7,389 nt of DNA from a bacterium (GTDB lineage Bacteria; JAMCPX01), in contig JAJYJX010000123.1 in the NCBI GenBank assembly GCA_021789095.1, positions 1 through 7,389 of the forward strand, written 5' to 3'. Made by a program: the position numbers and the translations under genes. This document shows, in pieces, positions 1 through 5,084 of the stretch. The notes under the pieces were generated by a model. The model was not told the origin of the DNA. It ran no database searches and saw only the letters and a list, made by a program, of their open reading frames with translations. The stretch's first letter is position 1, and each line of letters begins with the position of its first letter.

Positions 1-90
1 CCGATCTATCATAAGGATCATGGCAATAGCAAACCTTCCCACGTAAGGCTTCAAATACCTGAACAATCGTGCAGCGATTTCCCTGTTCAT
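1..90 (-). CDS. msbA: MsbA-like lipid A/lipid ABC transporter, N-terminal 30 residues only
   Basis: Only the first 30 codons lie in the window; the gene continues past the left edge. The peptide starts MNREIAARLFRYLKPYVGRF and runs into a hydrophobic stretch (AIAMILMI). This is the usual opening of an exporter-type ABC half-transporter: a short amphipathic elbow helix with an 'L.RYLKPY' motif, then the first membrane helix. MsbA-type proteins flip core-lipid A across the inner membrane, and the position directly after lpxB supports that role. The ATG (90-88) overlaps the lpxB stop as ATGA. It is preceded by AAGGG (102-98) with 7-base spacing, inside the end of lpxB, so the start is well supported and translation is probably coupled. 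The ATP-binding half cannot be seen, so another lipid-exporting ABC protein remains possible. Confidence 0.75.
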   Translation of the reverse strand, partial: MNREIAARLFRYLKPYVGRFAIAMILMIDR

Positions 91-1331
91 ACCTCTGCCC
101 TTAAAAGGCTTATAACCTCCTGTGCCGCCCTGCGGGACGCATCCATGCTGCTCAGTACATTCCTGAGCCTGGAATAACCCTCTATCATTTTACTGTAAGC
201 CGCGCTGTCCTTAAGGTACTCATCTATCTTCATTGCAAGTCTGCCCGGGCTCAAATCGTCCTGTACGAGTTCAGGCACTATGTCGTCACCCGTAGCTATA
301 TTTACTATACCTATGCGCTTAATGGAAAGGAGCATTTTTGCTATTATATGCGATAAAAGCGAAACTTTGTATATAATGATCATCGGTATGCCGAGCAAGG
401 CTGTTTCAAGCGTTGCGGTACCGGAAGTGACCACTGCAAAATCCGATGCACCCACGGCATTGTACGTATCGTCGACAATCAGTTTTATGGGAAGATCATA
501 CCCGCTTATTACCTGCATGCACATTTCAGCCTGTGATGCAAGCACCGGCACAACAAAAAACAGCTCTTTGTGCGCATCTTTGAGGAGCATTGCGGTTTTG
601 AGCATTATGGGCAGGTGGCGCCTCACCTCGGATGCCCTGCTTCCGGGCAGCATGGCAATTACCCTCCTGTCAACCGGTACTCCGTACTTCTTTAAAAGGT
701 TTGGCCTGGAATCAGACATCTTCACCTCTTTTATCAGGGGGTGGCCCACAAAGGCCACGTTTATACCCGCTTCCCTGTAAATATCTTCTTCAAATTTGAA
801 GATCACAAGTACCTGCTTGAAATACTTTGCAATCTTTTTGATCCTGCTCTTCCTCCATGCCCACACCTGCGGGGATATATAGTAGACAAGCGGTATGCCT
901 TTTTCATACAGCTTCTTTGCAAGCCTTAAGTTAAAATCCGGAAAATCTATCAGTATGCCAAGGTCAACATGCTCATCATACGCAGTACGAACGGCTGTTT
1001 TAAAAGCCCTGTTTATCATGCCGAGGTGCCTTATTACCTCCGATACACCTACGACCGCTATTCTGTCGGCATCAAATATGATCCTTACGCCTGCCTGCTG
1101 CATCAGCATACCGCCTATGCCGATAAATTCAACGTCCTCATTTTTATTAATCCCCGCTCCTTCCCCTGTAGTAATCCCCCCTATCCCCCTTTTAGTAAAG
1201 GGAGCAGGGTACCCAAGCGAAGCTTGGGTCGGGGATTTGTCTTTAAGCAGTTGAGATTTGATGGCTTTTACAAGATTGGCGCCGTGCAGATCCGCTGACG
1301 GCTCACCTGCTATTATCAGGACCTTTTTCAT
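87..1331 (-). CDS. lpxB: Lipid-A-disaccharide synthase LpxB with an in-frame N-terminal insertion
   Basis: LpxB (GT19 family, peripheral inner-membrane enzyme) joins 2,3-diacylglucosamine-1-phosphate to UDP-2,3-diacylglucosamine, giving the lipid A disaccharide. The 414-residue product has the family landmarks in order: GEPSADLHGA (residues 9-18), IGIGG (70-74), VVGVSEV (93-99), IDFPDFN (128-134, with the conserved Asp pair), YYISPQVWAWR (150-160), GHPL (196-199), LPGSR (228-232) and SGTATLE (303-309). E. coli LpxB has 382 residues. The excess is explained by about 37 extra residues (roughly 28-64) between the first helix and IGIGG, encoded by a palindromic element described separately. In the later conserved block, where an Ala-Gly-Arg signature is usual, this protein has T-G-D (347-349) before IVPELVQ. 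The ATG at 1331 gives the standard N-terminus and lies 29 bases inside the upstream oxidoreductase gene; the TGA overlaps the next start. Whether the inserted form is fully active cannot be judged from sequence. Confidence 0.95.
   Translation of the reverse strand: MKKVLIIAGEPSADLHGANLVKAIKSQLLKDKSPTQASLGYPAPFTKRGIGGITTGEGAGINKNEDVEFIGIGGMLMQQAGVRIIFDADRIAVVGVSEVIRHLGMINRAFKTAVRTAYDEHVDLGILIDFPDFNLRLAKKLYEKGIPLVYYISPQVWAWRKSRIKKIAKYFKQVLVIFKFEEDIYREAGINVAFVGHPLIKEVKMSDSRPNLLKKYGVPVDRRVIAMLPGSRASEVRRHLPIMLKTAMLLKDAHKELFFVVPVLASQAEMCMQVISGYDLPIKLIVDDTYNAVGASDFAVVTSGTATLETALLGIPMIIIYKVSLLSHIIAKMLLSIKRIGIVNIATGDDIVPELVQDDLSPGRLAMKIDEYLKDSAAYSKMIEGYSRLRNVLSSMDASRRAAQEVISLLRAEV
1149..1237. repeat. 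Palindrome-rich MITE-like element inserted in frame within lpxB
   Basis: The stretch is bounded by an 8-bp perfect inverted repeat, AATCCCCG at 1149-1156 and CGGGGATT at 1230-1237, spanning 89 bp. Inside are an 8-bp-stem hairpin (1211-1229), a 6-bp-stem hairpin (CCCTTT at 1187-1192 with AAAGGG at 1197-1202) and runs of C at 1161-1190. On the lpxB strand it encodes a Gly/Pro/Thr-rich stretch including PFTKRGIGGITTGEG, with no counterpart in ordinary LpxB proteins. From memory, similar C-run/CTTT-N-AAAG-G-run repeats, and peptides of the type 'PLFQRGVGGI', are dispersed in many deltaproteobacterial and Nitrospirota genomes; this is not verified here. No clear target-site duplication is visible, so the outer boundaries are approximate; the alignment with E. 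coli LpxB suggests about 108 extra bases (around 1143-1250). Confidence 0.7.
1211..1229. repeat. Perfect hairpin inside the lpxB insertion
   Basis: ACCCAAGC (1211-1218), a 3-base loop GAA, and GCTTGGGT (1222-1229) form an 8-bp perfect stem. It encodes part of TQASLGY (LpxB residues 35-41). It could fold in the mRNA about 100 bases downstream of the lpxB start codon. There is no U-run after it on the transcribed strand, so it does not look like an intrinsic terminator. Confidence 0.75.
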
Positions 1332-2268
1332 AACCTACAACTTTGAGATTTTTCTCTATCTTACCGAGTATTTTGAATGCGTTCTCAAGCGCAAGCAGGC
1401 CGTCCCTGCCTTTTACAACCGGATCATTTTTTGTTTTTACCGCATGGATAAAGCTTTTTATCTCTTCGAGCAGGCTGTCCTCTTTTGATATCTCAAGCTG
1501 TTTTGCCTCAAGCTCCGGCTGCGGGCATTGATTTACCCTTATTATATTGACCCTTGATGTTCCATAGTCTATCGAAAAATAGCTGTCCCTCTGGAACAGG
1601 CGTATCTTCCGCATCTTTTCCGAAGACACCCTGCTCGCGGTTACATTGGCGACACAGCCGTTTTTGAACTTGAGCCTTGCATTTGCTATATCAATCTTGT
1701 CTGTCAGCACAGGGACACCCACGGCATCTACAGATACGACATCGGACCGGATCAATGAAAATATAATATCAAGGTCATGGATCATAAGGTCTCTTACAAC
1801 ATCCACATCCGTGCCCCTGACTGTAAAGGGACTCAGCCTGTGCGCTTCTATAAAAACGGGCCTTTTTATCATGCCGCTTACAGTCCTTATCGCGCTGTTG
1901 AAGCGCTCGAGATGGCCGATCTGGAACGCAACGTTGTTTTCCTCCGCGGCCTTTACAAGTTTCCTGGCATGGCTTACTGTATCCGCAATAGGCTTTTCAA
2001 GCAGTACAGGTATGCCCTTCCTGAGGAAATACCCGGCGACATCATAGTGGCTTACCGTGGGCACTACCACACTCACAGCATCGACAAGCCCGTAAAGTTC
2101 CCTGTAATCACCGTACGTATCAACCCCGAACCTGTCGTGCGCAGCCGTTCTTTTGGCTTCGTCCGTATCAGCGACTGCAGCAAGTTCCGCATCTTGAAGC
2201 TGTGTGTACTTGTCGCAGTGGAACGTGCCGAGATACCCTGCACCGACAACGCCTATCCTCAGTTTCAT
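1303..2268 (-). CDS. Gfo/Idh/MocA-family NAD(P)-dependent oxidoreductase (GnnA-like by position)
   Basis: The 321-residue protein starts MKLRIGVVGAGYLGTFH, a Rossmann fold with GAGYLG at 9-14. It carries the family EKP motif at 91-93 (the Lys is the usual catalytic/cofactor residue), GHLERFN at 118-124 and RDLMIHDLD at 159-167 (D160 and H164 fit the family's Asp-x3-His catalytic pair), then the C-terminal alpha/beta domain. These enzymes oxidise sugar hydroxyls, often on UDP-sugars. The slot between lpxA and lpxB is where Acidithiobacillus ferrooxidans has gnnA, whose product oxidises the 3-OH of UDP-GlcNAc before GnnB transamination, giving lipid A with amide-linked primary chains. That function is inferred; no GnnB-like gene is adjacent. 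I chose the ATG at 2268-2266 because it overlaps the lpxA stop as ATGA, has AGGT 7 bases upstream and begins right at the Rossmann strand. A TTG five codons earlier (2283) is possible but poorly spaced from a ribosome site. The 3' end overlaps lpxB by 29 bases. Confidence 0.88.
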   Translation of the reverse strand: MKLRIGVVGAGYLGTFHCDKYTQLQDAELAAVADTDEAKRTAAHDRFGVDTYGDYRELYGLVDAVSVVVPTVSHYDVAGYFLRKGIPVLLEKPIADTVSHARKLVKAAEENNVAFQIGHLERFNSAIRTVSGMIKRPVFIEAHRLSPFTVRGTDVDVVRDLMIHDLDIIFSLIRSDVVSVDAVGVPVLTDKIDIANARLKFKNGCVANVTASRVSSEKMRKIRLFQRDSYFSIDYGTSRVNIIRVNQCPQPELEAKQLEISKEDSLLEEIKSFIHAVKTKNDPVVKGRDGLLALENAFKILGKIEKNLKVVGYEKGPDNSR

Positions 2269-3044
2269 ATCCTGTACCTGCAAACACCTCTTTTTGACGT
2301 CTGGATGAACTCTATTATACAGGATATGTCCCGGTCCTGCGGGAGGTCCTCTTTTACTTTTTTGATGGCGTCATGAAGGCTGTAATTGCTCCTGAACAGG
2401 ATCCTGTAAGCCTTTTCGATAAGCTGGATCTTTTCCCTGGTATACCCCCTCCTCCTCAGGCCTATTACGTTTATGCCGTACAGTTTTACCCTGTCTCCGT
2501 TTGCGATCGCATACGGAGGGACATCCATTGATACCATTGAACCGCCGCCTATCATGGCAAGCTTGCCTATCCTTGCGAATTGGTGCACTGCTATAAGCCC
2601 GCCGAGTATTGCCATGCTCTCGATTGTTACATGTCCTGCAAGAGTGGCATTGTTTGCGAATACGGTGCCGTCACCGACAATACAGTCATGCGCAATATGC
2701 GAGCCGATCATGAATAGGTTATTATTCCCTATGGTCGTTATAGCCCTGCCTGTAGGAGTGCCGGGATTAATGGTCACATGCTCCCTTATGATGTTGTTGT
2801 CGCCTATCACCAGCCTTGTGGGCTCGTTTTTGTACTTAAGGTCCTGCGGCGGAGAGCCGATTGACGCAAACTGGAATATCCTGTTATTGCTGCCGATCTC
2901 GGTATGCCCGTCTATAACAGCAGACGGACCAACAACGGTCCCGTCCCCAAGCCGGACATGCGGGCCGATGACTGCGTAGGGTCCTATCTCAACGTTCCCG
3001 AGTACAGCGTCCTTTGAAATAACGGCAGACGGATGTATGTTCAT
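2265..3044 (-). CDS. lpxA: UDP-N-acetylglucosamine acyltransferase LpxA
   Basis: LpxA catalyses the first lipid A step, transferring a 3-hydroxyacyl chain from ACP to the 3-position of UDP-GlcNAc in the cytoplasm. The 259-residue protein (E. coli 262) has hexapeptide repeats of a left-handed beta-helix over about residues 3-185. Landmarks include FQFASIGSPPQDLKY (57-71), REHVTINPGT (87-96), MIGSHIAHDC (112-121), NNATLAGHV (131-139), AVHQF (152-156) and DVPPYAIANGD (174-184), followed by the helical C-terminal domain (LRRRGYTREKIQLI onward). H119 aligns without gaps to the E. coli catalytic His125. G167 aligns to E. coli Gly173, the acyl-chain 'ruler' residue, so a long chain is plausible. The ATG forms ATGA with the fabZ stop and has a near-ideal Shine-Dalgarno. 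Because a GnnA-like gene follows, the sugar acceptor might be the 3-amino analogue of UDP-GlcNAc; the sequence alone does not decide this. Confidence 0.96.
   Translation of the reverse strand: MNIHPSAVISKDAVLGNVEIGPYAVIGPHVRLGDGTVVGPSAVIDGHTEIGSNNRIFQFASIGSPPQDLKYKNEPTRLVIGDNNIIREHVTINPGTPTGRAITTIGNNNLFMIGSHIAHDCIVGDGTVFANNATLAGHVTIESMAILGGLIAVHQFARIGKLAMIGGGSMVSMDVPPYAIANGDRVKLYGINVIGLRRRGYTREKIQLIEKAYRILFRSNYSLHDAIKKVKEDLPQDRDISCIIEFIQTSKRGVCRYRI
2276..2279 (-). promoter_or_regulatory. Ribosome-binding site choosing the oxidoreductase start
   Basis: AGGT at 2279-2276 lies 7 bases before the ATG at 2268, within the last codons of lpxA. The stronger GAGGTG at 2290-2285 is only one base from the TTG at 2283 and 16 bases from the ATG, which suits neither start well. 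This favours the ATG, though not decisively. Confidence 0.45.
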
Positions 3045-3481
3045 CTGTCCTCCTTAACCATAACTGTCAATATCTCCCCCTCTGCCGCAACCCTGTCATT
3101 CACATAAGCCTTGCACGAAAATGTAATGAAATTTTTAAGATGCCTTTTTATTACAGACTCAAGCTTGAGACAGTCGCCGGGCTGCACCGGCTGCCTGAAT
3201 TTGAAATTTTCTATGCCTGCAAGATAAGGCATGCCGTTCTCCAACACGGGTATGGACTTCGCTGCAAGTATACCGCTTGCCTGTGCAAGCGCCTCAACTA
3301 TGATAACGCCGGGAAGTATGGGGTTAGCAGGAAAATGACCTGTAAAAATTGCTTCACCTGCCGAAACATTCTTGATGGCGACAATCCTTTCCCCGACTAC
3401 AAGTTCCTCGACCCTGTCAACAAACAGGAACGGATACCTCTGCGGTATGAGATCCATTATCTCTTTGATATCAAGCTTCAT
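3041..3481 (-). CDS. fabZ: 3-hydroxyacyl-[ACP] dehydratase FabZ
   Basis: FabZ dehydrates 3-hydroxyacyl-ACP to trans-2-enoyl-ACP in fatty acid elongation. The 146-residue product has the normal length and hotdog-fold signatures: IPQRYPFLFVDRV (12-24), GHFPANPILPGVIIVEALAQ (48-67) and KFRQPVQPGD near residue 100. H49 (in GHFP) and E63 (in IVEALAQ) are the catalytic pair. They fall at the same numbers as in Pseudomonas FabZ. The gene sits between lpxD and lpxA because these enzymes draw on the same 3-hydroxyacyl-ACP pool, so their balance sets fatty acid against lipid A synthesis. Its ATG overlaps the lpxD stop (ATGA), with AAGGAAG at 3495-3489 spaced 7 bases away, and its TGA overlaps the lpxA start. 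Nothing is missing or unusual. Confidence 0.97.
   Translation of the reverse strand: MKLDIKEIMDLIPQRYPFLFVDRVEELVVGERIVAIKNVSAGEAIFTGHFPANPILPGVIIVEALAQASGILAAKSIPVLENGMPYLAGIENFKFRQPVQPGDCLKLESVIKRHLKNFITFSCKAYVNDRVAAEGEILTVMVKEDR
3048..3056 (-). promoter_or_regulatory. Strong Shine-Dalgarno of lpxA inside the fabZ 3' end
   Basis: TAAGGAGGA (3056-3048 on the minus strand) precedes the lpxA ATG (3044) and lies wholly within the last fabZ codons. It fixes the lpxA start and suggests that lpxA can load ribosomes by itself as well as by coupling to fabZ. Confidence 0.8.
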
Positions 3482-4509
3482 TTCTGTTCTTCCTTCCTTT
3501 CACCCGGGCCTGCCTGTCTTTTCAGCTCGTTGAGCAGTCTTTTCATTTCCGGCAGCTCTTTAAAGATCGCAGCGGCTTTCAGCCAGTCGACATGATTGAA
3601 GGCAGGACTGCCTGAAATAACGGCATGAGGCGGAACATCCTTTGCAACTCCTGATTGTGCACCGATCATGGCATGGTCACCAACCTTAAGGTGGCCTATT
3701 ATACCGACCTGCCCCGCGATCGTAACATTGCTGCCTATATACGTGCTGCCGGATATGCCTGACTGACTCACTATAATGCAATTCTCACCTATATGGACAT
3801 TGTGTGCGATCTGGACAAGGTTATCTATTTTGGTGCCGCTGCCGATCCGTGTAACGCCGAGAGCTGCCCTGTCTATAGCGGTGTTTGCGCCGATCTCGAC
3901 ATCGTCCCCTATCTCAACATGCCCTATTTGCTGGATCTTCACGTTTTTAAGTCCGTCCTTTGCAAAACCGAAGCCGTCCGATCCTATCACAGCGCCCGAA
4001 TGTATTATGCACCTCTTGCCGATCAGTGTGTGATGGTATATCGAGACATTCGCATAGACGACCGTATCATCGAATATGACACTGCCGTAACCTATGTACA
4101 CGTGTGGATATATGTGGACCCTGCTGCCGATCTGTACATTGCTGTCAATATGACAAAGAGGCGCAAGGTGGGTATCCCTCCCTATCTGTACGTTTTTGCT
4201 GACGCATGCCCTGCCGTCTATTCCCCAGTCAGGGTGTGAAGGCGGATGGAACTTTGCCACTATCTTTGCAAACGCGAGGTAAGGCTCTTTTACGATGATC
4301 TGCGACAGGGTTATGCCTTCAATGTTTTCTCCTGTAACAATTGCGGAAGCCTTTGTCTGGAACACGAGCGGTTTGTACCTGGGATTTGATAAGAAGGTTA
4401 TAATACCGCTCTCCGACTCTTCAAGCGTTCCAACATCATGTATCGAGATGTTCTCGTCGCCGGCAACCCTGCCGCCGACCAGTTGTGCAAGCTCTTTCAG
4501 GGTGTGCAT
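3478..4509 (-). CDS. lpxD: UDP-3-O-acylglucosamine N-acyltransferase LpxD
   Basis: LpxD adds the N-linked 3-hydroxyacyl chain to UDP-3-O-acylglucosamine, the third step of lipid A synthesis. The 343-residue protein has an N-terminal uridine-binding domain (about 1-95, with LEESESGIITFLSNPRY at 29-45) and a long left-handed beta-helix of hexapeptide repeats (about 98-295). It ends in a C-terminal helix (DWLKAAAIFKELPEMKRLL, from 308). GSDGFGFAKDG (176-186) and the IDRAALG block (212-218) are family signatures. In DNLVQIAHNVHIG (229-241), H236 corresponds to the catalytic His239 of E. coli. Length matches the family. The ATG follows the skp stop by 11 bases, with GAGG (4518-4515) 5 bases before it. 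The short charged tail (GPGERKEEQK) overlaps the fabZ ribosome site. Confidence 0.96.
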   Translation of the reverse strand: MHTLKELAQLVGGRVAGDENISIHDVGTLEESESGIITFLSNPRYKPLVFQTKASAIVTGENIEGITLSQIIVKEPYLAFAKIVAKFHPPSHPDWGIDGRACVSKNVQIGRDTHLAPLCHIDSNVQIGSRVHIYPHVYIGYGSVIFDDTVVYANVSIYHHTLIGKRCIIHSGAVIGSDGFGFAKDGLKNVKIQQIGHVEIGDDVEIGANTAIDRAALGVTRIGSGTKIDNLVQIAHNVHIGENCIIVSQSGISGSTYIGSNVTIAGQVGIIGHLKVGDHAMIGAQSGVAKDVPPHAVISGSPAFNHVDWLKAAAIFKELPEMKRLLNELKRQAGPGERKEEQK

Positions 4510-4520
4510 ACGTGCCTCTG

Positions 4521-5066
4521 TTATTTTGCTTTTTTCCTGGCCGTCTGTTCGTTGAAAAGATCCATCACCTTGTCAGTCAGGTCCTCGCTGCCAGGGGCAT
4601 ACAGTATCCCGCCCTGTGATTTCTCGAGTATAACGCTGTAATGCCCGTCCTCTCCCAGTTTGGTTATTATGTCCTGGATTTTAAGCAGTATCTTCTTTGT
4701 TAGCTCCCCGTCTTTTTCCTGAAGTTCCTTGTCGTACTGCTGGACAAGCTTTAGGAATTCATCCCTCTTCTTTACAAAATCAGCCTGTTTCTCAAGAAGT
4801 GCATCATGGGAGAGCACGGAACTCTGCGTCTCAAGCGATGTCTGGAGCTTTTCAAGTTCCTGTTTCTTCTGGCTCAGCTCTTCTTTTCTTGATGCAAACT
4901 GCTTTTCAAGTGCCTCTTTCGCCTTTTTGCCCTCATTTGACTGCAGAAGGATCTTCTGAAGGTCTATGTAACCGATCTTTGCGGTCGCCGTATCCGCGCA
5001 GTAAGCCCTGTTCCATGCAATAAGTATCATCGTGGATACTATCAGTATACTTGTAATCTTTCTCAT
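4521..5066 (-). CDS. skp: Periplasmic OmpH/Skp-family chaperone
   Basis: Skp-type chaperones form trimers in the periplasm and hold unfolded outer-membrane proteins until the Bam complex inserts them. The 181-residue product starts with a clear Sec signal peptide: MRK, a hydrophobic core (ITSILIVSTMILIAW), and probable cleavage around residues 23-25 (AYC-AD). A mature beta-strand KIGYIDLQKILLQS (about 30-43) is typical of the family's trimer body. Residues about 45-125 are a Lys/Glu/Gln-rich heptad-like coiled coil forming the tentacle arm. The C-terminal part, with ITKLGEDGHYSVILEKSQGGILYA, completes the body domain. The Cys near the cleavage site is not in a lipobox, so a lipoprotein is unlikely. 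It directly follows bamA, the common arrangement, 17 bases downstream. Confidence 0.93.
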   Translation of the reverse strand: MRKITSILIVSTMILIAWNRAYCADTATAKIGYIDLQKILLQSNEGKKAKEALEKQFASRKEELSQKKQELEKLQTSLETQSSVLSHDALLEKQADFVKKRDEFLKLVQQYDKELQEKDGELTKKILLKIQDIITKLGEDGHYSVILEKSQGGILYAPGSEDLTDKVMDLFNEQTARKKAK

Positions 5067-5073
5067 TTATTTG

Positions 5074-5083
5074 CCTCCTCCTT
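5074..5083 (-). promoter_or_regulatory. Strong Shine-Dalgarno of skp
   Basis: AAGGAGGAGG (5083-5074) lies in the short bamA-skp gap, 7 bases before the ATG at 5066. It confirms the skp start and predicts strong initiation, in keeping with an abundant chaperone. Confidence 0.8.
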
Positions 5084-5084
5084 G

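Noticed and set aside
280-780. Plus-strand open frame of 166 codons opposite lpxB
   Set aside because: It is the complement of a clearly conserved LpxB coding region and its translation shows no recognisable domain. Other plus-strand frames (e.g. 1777-2376, 2473-2979, 5082-5579) are shadows for the same reason.
1184-1229. Intrinsic terminator within lpxB
   Set aside because: The hairpins are not followed by a T-run on the minus strand, and the reading frame continues through them into conserved LpxB sequence.
1141-1250. CRISPR repeat or tandem repeat array
   Set aside because: There is a single element with inverted, not regularly spaced direct, repeats; no second copy was seen in the window.
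895-1298. Plus-strand open frames crossing the lpxB insertion
   Set aside because: The palindromic element leaves several frames open by its composition. No ribosome site or family resemblance supports a separate gene there.
2269-2283. Alternative TTG start adding MQVQD to the oxidoreductase
   Set aside because: It needs a rare start codon with only one base between it and GAGGTG. The ATG at 2268 matches the ATGA overlap pattern of the block and the usual N-terminus of the family.
5020-5066. Skp homologue as a lipoprotein because of the Cys near the signal cleavage site
   Set aside because: The residues before the Cys (R-A-Y) do not match a lipobox; a normal signal peptidase I site around AYC-AD fits better.
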